64,000 nucleotides of DNA, taken from Chitinophaga silvatica (GTDB taxonomy: Bacteria > Bacteroidota > Bacteroidia > Chitinophagales > Chitinophagaceae). The notes below the pieces were generated by a model that saw nothing but the letters and a program-made list of their open reading frames with translations, did not search any database and was not told the origin of the DNA. Location of the stretch: assembly GCF_003419895.1 (NCBI RefSeq), contig NZ_QPMM01000011.1, positions 310,001-374,000 of the forward strand, in the 5' to 3' direction. Below, in pieces: positions 55,246 through 62,802 of this stretch (position 1 is the stretch's first letter; the number at the start of each line of letters is the position of its first letter). Both the position numbers and the translations under genes were made by a program.

Positions 55246-58200
55246 TTAGAAGCCCAGGTTAATACCCATGTTTACTACCCTTTGAACAGGGTATCCCAAT
55301 CCATTTCCACCCATTTCAACATCCCAGGTTTTAAACTTGCTGATCGTGAACAAATTGAAAGCATTGGCGTAAATCCTTAGGTTAGTAATGCGAAATCTGT
55401 CTAGTAATGCTTTCGGAACTGTATAACCCATTTCAACAGTTTTTAAGCGGAGGAAGTCACCGCTTCTCATCCACCATGTGGAAGTTTGGGTGTTGTTGTA
55501 GGTGAAGCTATTACTTAATCTGGGCCAGAATGCATAGAGATCTCTGTTACTTTCACTCCAGTGGTCGTCTGCAATCACTTTCAGTAAACCATGTTCGCCT
55601 GCATCATTAGCAACAAAAGGGGAAATATTGATTGGATTTATGAAGAAGGAAGATCTGGCAGATCCTTGCCAGAAGCAACTTAGATCGAAGCTTTTAATAC
55701 CAATGGATACACCAAATCCGTATGTGATTTCCGGGATAGTAGGGAGCCCAATTGGTACTCTGTCTGCATCCGTAATTTTACCATCACCGTTTACATCATG
55801 ATATTTGATGTCTCCGCCCCGTACTTCCTGCCCCCAGTTTTGATATGCAGAGTTGGCTACTTCGCGGTCGTCAACAAACAGACGTTCGGCAATGTATCCA
55901 AAAGTCTGGAAGATAGGCTGACCAACAGCATAACGATAAGCCTCCGCATATTTCGGCTCTTCGTTTACAAGGAGTTTGTTGGTTGCATAGGTAAAATTAC
56001 CTCTGAATTGAATGAAGGCATCTTTCTTTATTGTTTTCGTGTAGTCGAGTGCGATATCTACCCCTTTTCCGGCTGCCTCTCCAACATTAGCCTGAGTGTA
56101 GGAACTAAGCCCCATTGTGCTTGGGATAGTGGTACGGAGCATTAAGATGTTTGTTCGGTGCTCTTTATAAATATCGGCCTGGATATTAAAGGAACTAAAT
56201 AAATTGACTTCCAGGCCCACATTGGTTTTATATGATTTTTCCCAGGTTATGTCTTTGTTCTCATATCTTGTAACATTCACACCCGGACTGGAAAAACCAT
56301 TTTTTTCACCAAATGAAGCCCCTCTGATGGCTGAATTCATATTAACGTCTGAAAGATAAAAGAACCTGTCATTTTCATCTCCAATCTGATCGTTACCTAC
56401 GATGCCATATGTAGCACGTACTTTCAGCTTATCAATGATCTTAGAGTAGGGTTTAAAGAATTCTTCGTTCTGGATATTCCAGGCAAAACCAGCGGAAGGA
56501 AAGAAGCCAAATCTATGGTTGCTGGCAAAACGTTCGGAACCATTGTATCCAAAGTTTAATTCCGCCAGGTATCGTGAATCATAATCATAGGTAAATCTTC
56601 CGCTAAGCCCCAGGTTTCTGTGAGGCAAAGAAGTTTGCAGGGTTCCGGCATTGGCAGTAAGATAGTTCCTGAAAATACCGATTAACATGCCTGATACATT
56701 ATGGACTTTATTGATCTGCGTATTATAATTCAACGCGGTTTCCACATAAGTGGCGGTATTAAGATCTTTCCTGCCAGGTCCATAGTTCAGATATTCTGTA
56801 CCATTTGTATTTAGAGGAGTGAGTTTGGGCTCCTTGGTGTACATATCATAGCTAAGTGAATAGTAGTAAGGAGTATAAGCCCTGTTAACATCGAAGTAGG
56901 AGTTTCGCTCTGTATATCCCATCATCCTGGCAGTGAGACCGGGAAGAAAGAATTTGAGGTCCTGTTTTAATTCTACCTGTACGAGAAGATTGGAACTGTT
57001 GTATTGAGAATATCCTGCAACTGAATTGGCGTAAGGATTGTTTAATAAATTACTTCCGGTGCCGGGATCGGTGATTGCTCCCGGTCTGAATGCTGAACCA
57101 AATAGAGGATGTTTGAATTGGGGAGCAAAACTGGCTGGATAAACGGCCGGGAATTTAACAGGATTAGCCCACATAGTCTGATTAAAAAGACCTTCGCCAC
57201 CACCAATTGGTCCTCTGTAATCGTCGAACTGTCCGTATGTTCTTACGATTGCTTTGGTAGTTGGAGTAAAGTCGATATTTACATTGGAGCGGAGAGAATA
57301 ATTTTTTAGTTTGATATTGCTGTTGAAATTATTACGTTTATCAACCTTCAGAATACCATTATCTATATTATAGGTTCCTGCAATATAAAACTGTGCTACT
57401 TTACCACCTCCTTTAACGTTGAAGTTGGTACGTTGATTATTAGTATAATCTTTGATCAGTAACTTAATCCAATCGTTATTCGGGTATATTAGTGGGTCGT
57501 CTCCTGCTGCTGTGTGATCGATTTTTGACTGAGGATATTCGGTAATACCCAGTGGGTTTCTGGTCAATACTGCTTCATTGGCCAGTTGCATATAAGTTAT
57601 ATTATCTGCAAATTTAAAATTACGGGTATTGGTTGACAGGGAATTTTCAAAACGTACATTGAAACTGGTTGGGGCTTCCACACCTGATTTAGTACTTACC
57701 AATACCACTCCGTTGGCACCTCTGGCGCCATAAAGTGAGGAGGCGGTAGCATCTTTGAGGATAGAGAAGCCGGCAATATCGTCGGGTTGTAAACGGGCCA
57801 GATCGGTGGTAGAAGATTCCATTCCATCTATCAGAATTAATGGATCCACTTTACCTGTTCCAAAGGTTGTAACTCCTCTGATGAAGAAGCTGGCATTATC
57901 TCTGCCTGGTTCTCCGCTGCGCTGGTAAGAGATAACTCCGGATAGTCGACCTGCGAGCATTGTAGTTAAGTTACTGGTAGGGCCTTTCAGCTCTTTGGGA
58001 TTGATAGATGTTACAGCACTTACCATACTGGCTTTCTTCTGTGTACCATAGGCAACTACAACCACTTCATTAACATCAGAAAGTTTAGGGTGCATTACAA
58101 TCTTTATCAGCTTATCGTTCTTTACCTGGATTGTAACAGGTTCCATTCCTACCATGGTGAATTGCAGGCTGTCACCAATATTTCCTTCGATTGAAAAAAC

Positions 58201-58701
58201 GCCGACATCATCTGTCAGGGCGTTGGTTTTACTGGTTTTATTCACTACAGTAACGCCTACCATCGGATTACCACTGCTTTCCGTTACCTGACCTTTAATC
58301 TTAATTCTGGCGGTTTCAGGAACTGTAGAATTGATAATTGCTTTTTTCTTGATGATGATATTTTTTTTGATGATTGTGTAGGTGAGAGGCTGATCTTTAA
58401 AAATATCATTCAATACTCTTTCCAAAGGCGCAGCTTCGATAGAATAACTAACAGGTCTGGAGTTTTCTATCATTTGAAGATCAAAAACAAACTGATAGGT
58501 AGTTTGCTTTTTGATAGTTTTGATTACATCCAGCAATGTAGCCCCCTTTACGTGTATGGTTACATGCTGATCTGTGTCGGCTGCCTTTAATTGTAGTGCA
58601 GTAGCTAGCAACAAAAGTAAAGTTAGCTTCATAAAATGTAGAATTTTTAGTTTGTGATAAACATGCCGGTTCCATTGCCCGACCATAGGAGTCTGCATCA
58701 T
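55246..58701 (-). CDS. SusC/RagA-family TonB-dependent transporter with STN domain
   Basis: The 1151-residue protein begins with an uncharacterised segment and signal (MKLTLLLLLATALQLKAAD; this internal Met at 58632 is an alternative start). An STN domain follows (about 45-110), as in FecA-type transducing receptors, then a CarboxypepD_reg-like domain, plug (ALTDDVGVFS..., NLTTMLAGRLSGVISYQRSGEPG, DPLILIDGMES, SILKDATASSLYGARGANGVV) and a barrel ending in MGINLGF. The STN domain is expected to talk to the FecR anti-sigma factor encoded upstream. It imports oligomers together with SusD. Confidence 0.95.
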   Translation of the reverse strand: MMQTPMVGQWNRHVYHKLKILHFMKLTLLLLLATALQLKAADTDQHVTIHVKGATLLDVIKTIKKQTTYQFVFDLQMIENSRPVSYSIEAAPLERVLNDIFKDQPLTYTIIKKNIIIKKKAIINSTVPETARIKIKGQVTESSGNPMVGVTVVNKTSKTNALTDDVGVFSIEGNIGDSLQFTMVGMEPVTIQVKNDKLIKIVMHPKLSDVNEVVVVAYGTQKKASMVSAVTSINPKELKGPTSNLTTMLAGRLSGVISYQRSGEPGRDNASFFIRGVTTFGTGKVDPLILIDGMESSTTDLARLQPDDIAGFSILKDATASSLYGARGANGVVLVSTKSGVEAPTSFNVRFENSLSTNTRNFKFADNITYMQLANEAVLTRNPLGITEYPQSKIDHTAAGDDPLIYPNNDWIKLLIKDYTNNQRTNFNVKGGGKVAQFYIAGTYNIDNGILKVDKRNNFNSNIKLKNYSLRSNVNIDFTPTTKAIVRTYGQFDDYRGPIGGGEGLFNQTMWANPVKFPAVYPASFAPQFKHPLFGSAFRPGAITDPGTGSNLLNNPYANSVAGYSQYNSSNLLVQVELKQDLKFFLPGLTARMMGYTERNSYFDVNRAYTPYYYSLSYDMYTKEPKLTPLNTNGTEYLNYGPGRKDLNTATYVETALNYNTQINKVHNVSGMLIGIFRNYLTANAGTLQTSLPHRNLGLSGRFTYDYDSRYLAELNFGYNGSERFASNHRFGFFPSAGFAWNIQNEEFFKPYSKIIDKLKVRATYGIVGNDQIGDENDRFFYLSDVNMNSAIRGASFGEKNGFSSPGVNVTRYENKDITWEKSYKTNVGLEVNLFSSFNIQADIYKEHRTNILMLRTTIPSTMGLSSYTQANVGEAAGKGVDIALDYTKTIKKDAFIQFRGNFTYATNKLLVNEEPKYAEAYRYAVGQPIFQTFGYIAERLFVDDREVANSAYQNWGQEVRGGDIKYHDVNGDGKITDADRVPIGLPTIPEITYGFGVSIGIKSFDLSCFWQGSARSSFFINPINISPFVANDAGEHGLLKVIADDHWSESNRDLYAFWPRLSNSFTYNNTQTSTWWMRSGDFLRLKTVEMGYTVPKALLDRFRITNLRIYANAFNLFTISKFKTWDVEMGGNGLGYPVQRVVNMGINLGF

Positions 58702-58717
58702 AGTTTGAAGTGGAATT

Positions 58718-58783
58718 TTTTACGGTAATGGCATGGCTTAGGTAGGAGCATATAACATGCTCAATACTTGTTATGCCGTAAAA
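58718..58783. promoter_or_regulatory. Nested inverted repeats between fecR-like and susC genes
   Basis: An outer pair TTTTACGG (58718-58725) and CCGTAAAA (58776-58783) encloses an inner hairpin GAGCAT (58746-58751) and ATGCTC (58757-58762) with a 5-nt loop. It lies in the 143-bp gap upstream of susC. It could be a leader structure or operator; no matching T-run on the minus strand supports a terminator. Confidence 0.45.
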
Positions 58784-58844
58784 GGATTGAAATAATTAAA
58801 GTTTGAAATTGGTTGACTAAATCCGGTTGCTCCTCATGATGAGC

Positions 58845-59993
58845 TTAAGGACTTACTGTAACTGTTTTATCTGTTATTGAAAAATGAATACTACCCGTTT
58901 CTTCCAGCTGCTGAAGAATATCCTTTAAAGATTCATGTCGTGAAAATCCTGCTGCATAGTAGCGGGAGGTGACAGTACCTTCATATTTTACTTCAACATT
59001 ATACCATCTTGCCAGTTCCCGCATGATTACCTGAATATTATCATCGAACTCAAAACGTCCGTCTTTCCACGCCATTACAGCGTTGATATCTTTTTCTCTT
59101 ATTAATATATTATCTGATTTGCTTACTAAAGCCTGCTGCCCGGGTGCCAACTTTTTAACATTATTTCCATTATGAATGGCAACCGCACCCTGTAACAAGG
59201 TTGTATATTCATTCTCTTCTTCTTCATATGCCTTAACATTAAATCGTGTGCCCAATACTGTTACCTTACCCCGGGATGTATTTACTATAAAAGGATGAGC
59301 TGCATCTGTTGCTACTTCAAAATATGCTTCTCCTTTTACTGTTACTTCCCTGTAATCTCCCGTAAATGAAGTAGGGAATCTTAGGGAAGAGGCAGTGTTT
59401 AGCCAGGCCTTGGTTCCATCAGGAAGAATAATACTATAGGTTCCTCCTTTATTCGTATATACTGTATTGATAGTAGGTATACGATCTGTACTGTTGTTAT
59501 AAGCTAACTGGTTATGGGTTTTACTGGCAGCTACTCCTTGCTGAATTAGGATAGAATCATTTTCATTATGCTCCAGATCAACTACCTCGCCATTTCCTAA
59601 TACTAATCGTGCATTGGTATTGGTATCGGAAACGACTTTATTTGATACTAAAGCGGGTTGTGATATCGTGGAAGGCTGACGAGTGGTTACCCACCATACA
59701 AGCAATAATAAACTTGCCGCGCTGCCCACCCACCAGGCTATTCTGGCAGTAGGGATACGTTTACGTTTATTTATTGCCGTTACTTCCATGATTTTCGTAA
59801 GCATGGCGGAAGCTGAGTCGTCCGACATCAGGTTATCCATTTCCTCTTCCTCCAATAATTCATCCAATAATTGCTTTAGTTCATCATCAAAATCTGCTTC
59901 CTTCAGAAGTTTCATAAACTCCTGCTGCTCCTCCCATGTGGCAGTATGAGAATAGTAGCGTTTGAACAAAAAGCGGAAGCGAGATACCGACAT
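58845..59993 (-). CDS. FecR-family anti-sigma factor
   Basis: The 382-residue protein has a cytoplasmic N-terminus (about 1-85), one transmembrane helix near 86-103, and a periplasmic FecR domain with YSIILPDGTKAWLNTASSLRFPTSF, YREVTVKGEAYFEVATD..HPFIVNTSRGKVTVLGTRFNVKAY, plus a C-terminal DUF4974 domain (about 305-382). It transmits the ligand signal from SusC's STN domain to the ECF sigma factor encoded upstream, controlling the SusCD locus. The gene starts 45 bp after the sigma factor gene. The assignment is strong. Confidence 0.95.
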   Translation of the reverse strand: MSVSRFRFLFKRYYSHTATWEEQQEFMKLLKEADFDDELKQLLDELLEEEEMDNLMSDDSASAMLTKIMEVTAINKRKRIPTARIAWWVGSAASLLLLVWWVTTRQPSTISQPALVSNKVVSDTNTNARLVLGNGEVVDLEHNENDSILIQQGVAASKTHNQLAYNNSTDRIPTINTVYTNKGGTYSIILPDGTKAWLNTASSLRFPTSFTGDYREVTVKGEAYFEVATDAAHPFIVNTSRGKVTVLGTRFNVKAYEEEENEYTTLLQGAVAIHNGNNVKKLAPGQQALVSKSDNILIREKDINAVMAWKDGRFEFDDNIQVIMRELARWYNVEVKYEGTVTSRYYAAGFSRHESLKDILQQLEETGSIHFSITDKTVTVSP

Positions 59994-60038
59994 GAATCAG
60001 CTATTTAGTAAATGAGACAACTGAGTTTAGAGAATGGG

Positions 60039-60617
60039 TTAGTCCTGGTAGAAAAAAAATAATAACAGAAAAATATTCAGGTCCATATGCGTGAGACAAA
60101 AGGCTCTGATATTACGCATGGCATGGGCTAAATGCACCTTAATGGTTTCCGGAGAAAGGTGTAGTTTGTCTGCAATCTCATGGCGTTTTAATCCTTCTTC
60201 TTTGCTAAGTTTATAAATTAACTCCTGTTGCGGAGGTAATTTGGATATGGCATGCTGCAGGATTTTTTCGTACTCTTTGTAACTTGATGTGCTGTCAATG
60301 ATATGGTCGGTATAACAGTCTGTTTCTATTGGCTGCTCTCTGGCCATTTTCTTTAATGCATTAAAGATATGATTTCTGGTTATGGTAAAAAGGTAGGCTT
60401 TAAAGTGTTGAATTTCATGTAACTCTTTTTTGCGAAGCCAAAGTTTTAAAAATACATCCTGAACAATGTCTTCGGCCATTGACGGAGAATTCAGCAGTTT
60501 GAATGCTATTGCGTAGAGGCGTTGGCGGTAGTGATGGAATACTGAAGCGAATGCCTGATCATCACCGGCAGCCAGGTTTTGCAATAAGGCTCTTTCATTA
60601 TAGTTGTTCACATCCAT
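60039..60617 (-). CDS. ECF-type RNA polymerase sigma-70 factor (SusCD locus)
   Basis: The 192-residue protein has sigma region 2 (FASVFHHYRQRLYAIAFKLL, SMAEDIVQDVFLKLW) and region 4 (LPPQQELIYKLSKEEGLKRHEIADKLHLSPETIKVHLAHAM). It belongs to the Bacteroidota FecI-like sigma group that pairs with FecR proteins. A hydrophobic C-terminal tail (LNIFLLLFFFYQD) extends beyond region 4. It activates the SusCD operon encoded downstream when FecR releases it. A hydrophobic tail of this kind is frequent in this group, as I recall, and may help membrane contact. Confidence 0.94.
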   Translation of the reverse strand: MDVNNYNERALLQNLAAGDDQAFASVFHHYRQRLYAIAFKLLNSPSMAEDIVQDVFLKLWLRKKELHEIQHFKAYLFTITRNHIFNALKKMAREQPIETDCYTDHIIDSTSSYKEYEKILQHAISKLPPQQELIYKLSKEEGLKRHEIADKLHLSPETIKVHLAHAMRNIRAFCLTHMDLNIFLLLFFFYQD

Positions 60618-60842
60618 ACGTGGTTACAAGAATGAGAAAATTACATTATTAAGTATTTACCTGTTAACCGTAAATTCGCTACCATTAATAGTATTTTAAC
60701 TTAATTTGTCAACTTTGTTACTACATACTGTAAAAACGAGGATAAGGAGATGTGAGGAACATTGTAAAATGACTTAATTTAGCATAAAACGTGGTGTAAG
60801 GGTTAATTTACTACATCCCCGATTAAAGTTATAGCATAGTGT

Positions 60843-61991
60843 ATGGATATTATTCATGAACCCACTTATCAGGCTGCTGCGAAGGTAGCCCCGGTGATAG
60901 AAAGGCATTTAAAAAAGCATTTGGTTGCCGCTAAGGAGAATGGAGAAGATGATTTGGCCGTAGTTCCAACTGCCAGGCAGGTCGAGAAAATAATCGATGT
61001 AGCTTTTTGGGCCAGTTTGCGCAAAGAAGAAGGAATACCAATTCGTATATCAATTGCCTTTCTGCCGCCTTCACAGGCAGGCAAACCATTATTGTTTGAG
61101 CGTCCTATCAGGCTCACCCCTCAGTTACTGACCAAACTGGCTCCCGGAGTTGAACGTGCCGGAATCCATATTGGAGTATGGCCGGAGGGTGACGATCTAT
61201 ATGTCTGGGGAACCACTATCCGTTTACCTAATCTGTCCTTTGTATTGGATGTTTCAGAACCAGGTTTACTGGTTGTAAAACACCGCCGGCTGGCCGGATT
61301 AGGAAAGTTCACCAATGTTGCCGTATTAAGAGGTGATCAGGTGAAGGTAGTGAATGAAGACAGTGGTTCACTACCAGATAGCCCTTTAATTCTTCAATCC
61401 CTGTTGGGGGTAACTAAATCCTGTCTTTGGAACAATAGTGTGAATGTATTGATTCAGATAGCTGTTTCTATGCGGGCACATAAACGTGGTGGTATCCTCC
61501 TGGTAACCCCCAGTTATTCCGATGCCTGGAAAGAATCAATTATCCATCCTTTACAATATCCGATTAATCCGGCTTTTTCCGGGATAGCCGATCTGCTCCG
61601 CTTCGATGGTAAAAGCGTCACTGAAATATACTGGCAGAATGCATTGAGAAGGGAGGTGGAAAATATTACCGGACTTACGGCGGTAGACGGTGCCACCATC
61701 ATCAACGATAAACAGGAGCTCCTGGCTTTTGGTGCTAAAATAGCAAGAGCTAAAGATGCTCCGGCCATCGAACAGGTTTTACTGACCGAACCCGTGGAAG
61801 ACGGGATTCCATTATTACTCCATCCATCAGCAATTGGAGGCACCAGACATCTGTCGGCCGCCCAATTTGTTCATGATCAGAGAGACAGTATCGCCTTAGT
61901 TGCATCTCAGGATGGTTATTTTACAGTATTCACCTGGTCGGATCTTCAGCAGCTGGTACAGGCTCATAGAATTGATGTATTGTTATTATAA
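60843..61991 (+). CDS. DACNV-type sensor protein with diadenylate-cyclase-like domain
   Basis: The 382-residue protein is soluble, without signal or TM. The C-terminal part (about 195-370) has two hallmarks of the DisA_N/DAC fold: VDGATIIN, matching the DGA motif (residues 282-284), and IGGTRHLSAAQFV, matching the GTRHR motif (332-336) but with Leu instead of the last Arg. The N-terminal 180 residues are a separate conserved region. Proteins of this size and pattern are annotated as putative sensor domain DACNV proteins, tied to nucleotide signalling. Whether it makes or only binds a cyclic dinucleotide is unknown. It lies 3 bp upstream of a pseudouridine synthase gene. Confidence 0.72.
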   Translation: MDIIHEPTYQAAAKVAPVIERHLKKHLVAAKENGEDDLAVVPTARQVEKIIDVAFWASLRKEEGIPIRISIAFLPPSQAGKPLLFERPIRLTPQLLTKLAPGVERAGIHIGVWPEGDDLYVWGTTIRLPNLSFVLDVSEPGLLVVKHRRLAGLGKFTNVAVLRGDQVKVVNEDSGSLPDSPLILQSLLGVTKSCLWNNSVNVLIQIAVSMRAHKRGGILLVTPSYSDAWKESIIHPLQYPINPAFSGIADLLRFDGKSVTEIYWQNALRREVENITGLTAVDGATIINDKQELLAFGAKIARAKDAPAIEQVLLTEPVEDGIPLLLHPSAIGGTRHLSAAQFVHDQRDSIALVASQDGYFTVFTWSDLQQLVQAHRIDVLLL

Positions 61992-61994
61992 GAC

Positions 61995-62600
61995 GTGAAG
62001 CATAGATATTTCATTATAAATAAGCCAACTGGAATGGTATCGCAGTTTATAAGCTCTGTACCTGTCCGTTTGCTGGGTGATCTGGCCTTCGATTTTCCGG
62101 AAGGTACACATGCGATTGGACGACTGGACAATCACTCGGAAGGTTTACTGATCCTTACTACCAATAAAATTGTTACACAACTCTTGTTCTGTGGAGAAAA
62201 GCCACATACCCGAACTTACCTGGTAAGGGTAAAAGGGAAAATGAGCGCATCTACCTTACAAAAATTAAGGAGTGGAGTACCAATCAGGATAAGTAATGAT
62301 GATTATTATATTGCCAAACCTACTCATGTAGAAATAGTGGAACGCCCAGCTTCACTGGCAGATAGGCCGGGGGAGCTGCCCATTGATGCACCACAAACCT
62401 GGTTGTTGATTACACTTACAGAAGGGAAATACCACCAGATTAGAAAAATGGTAGGTGCTTTAAAGCACCGCTGTCAACGGCTGATACGCGTTTCTATAGA
62501 AGACCTGGAACTGGATCAGCTATTGCCTGGTGAGGTTAAAGAGTTGCAGGAAGACTATTTTTTCTCCAAATTAAACATTTCTTACCCGGTGAAAAATTAG
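61995..62600 (+). CDS. Pseudouridine synthase, RsuA/RluE type without S4 domain
   Basis: The 201-residue protein starts at GTG three bases after the preceding stop codon. It has the RsuA-family motif I (RYFIINKPTGMVSQF), the catalytic motif HAIGRLDNHSEGLLILT with the Asp nucleophile, TYLVRVKGKMS, and LTEGKYHQIRKMVGAL near the C-terminus. No S4 RNA-binding domain precedes it, as in RluE. It converts a uridine in rRNA to pseudouridine. Its tight linkage to the DACNV-type gene implies a shared transcript. Target position cannot be inferred. Confidence 0.9.
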   Translation: MKHRYFIINKPTGMVSQFISSVPVRLLGDLAFDFPEGTHAIGRLDNHSEGLLILTTNKIVTQLLFCGEKPHTRTYLVRVKGKMSASTLQKLRSGVPIRISNDDYYIAKPTHVEIVERPASLADRPGELPIDAPQTWLLITLTEGKYHQIRKMVGALKHRCQRLIRVSIEDLELDQLLPGEVKELQEDYFFSKLNISYPVKN

Positions 62601-62610
62601 CATAAAAGTG

Positions 62611-62618
62611 TATTTTTG
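62611..62618 (+). promoter_or_regulatory. -7 promoter element for a short transcript
   Basis: TATTTTTG fully matches the Bacteroidota -7 consensus TAnnTTTG. No strict TTTG is at -33. It lies just after the pseudouridine synthase gene and about 30 bp before a structured RNA candidate. Confidence 0.5.
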
Positions 62619-62648
62619 CGCTCCCTGCATCAAAATCATTTAAGATAT

Positions 62649-62720
62649 ACGCAGATCCGAAAACGTACTGAAAAGGCTTCTCAGGGCCTCCAAGGCGAAA
62701 GTAGGGTCTGCGTTTTTTTT
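62649..62720 (+). ncRNA. Candidate structured RNA or elaborate terminator
   Basis: ACGCAGATCC (62649-62658) pairs with GGGTCTGCGT (62704-62713), ten pairs including one G-U. It encloses about 45 nt that can form further pairs (UAC with GUA, and AGGC with GCCU), then eight T residues follow. The layout is unlike a simple terminator and is preceded by a -7-like element, so a small RNA of about 90-100 nt is possible. It could equally be the terminator of the DACNV/pseudouridine synthase unit. It does not match SRP, 6S or tmRNA patterns that I know. Confidence 0.45.
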
Positions 62721-62802
62721 ATGAACGGTTATGATTCATAATAAAGATGTATTACATTTAAAAATGTATTTAATACGCTTAATCGTTTTATAAATTCCCT
62801 TT

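Noticed and set aside
62649-62720. SRP RNA, 6S RNA or tmRNA
   Set aside because: The SRP core (GGAAG with AGCAGCCAAGG), 6S bubble and tRNA-like ends are all missing.
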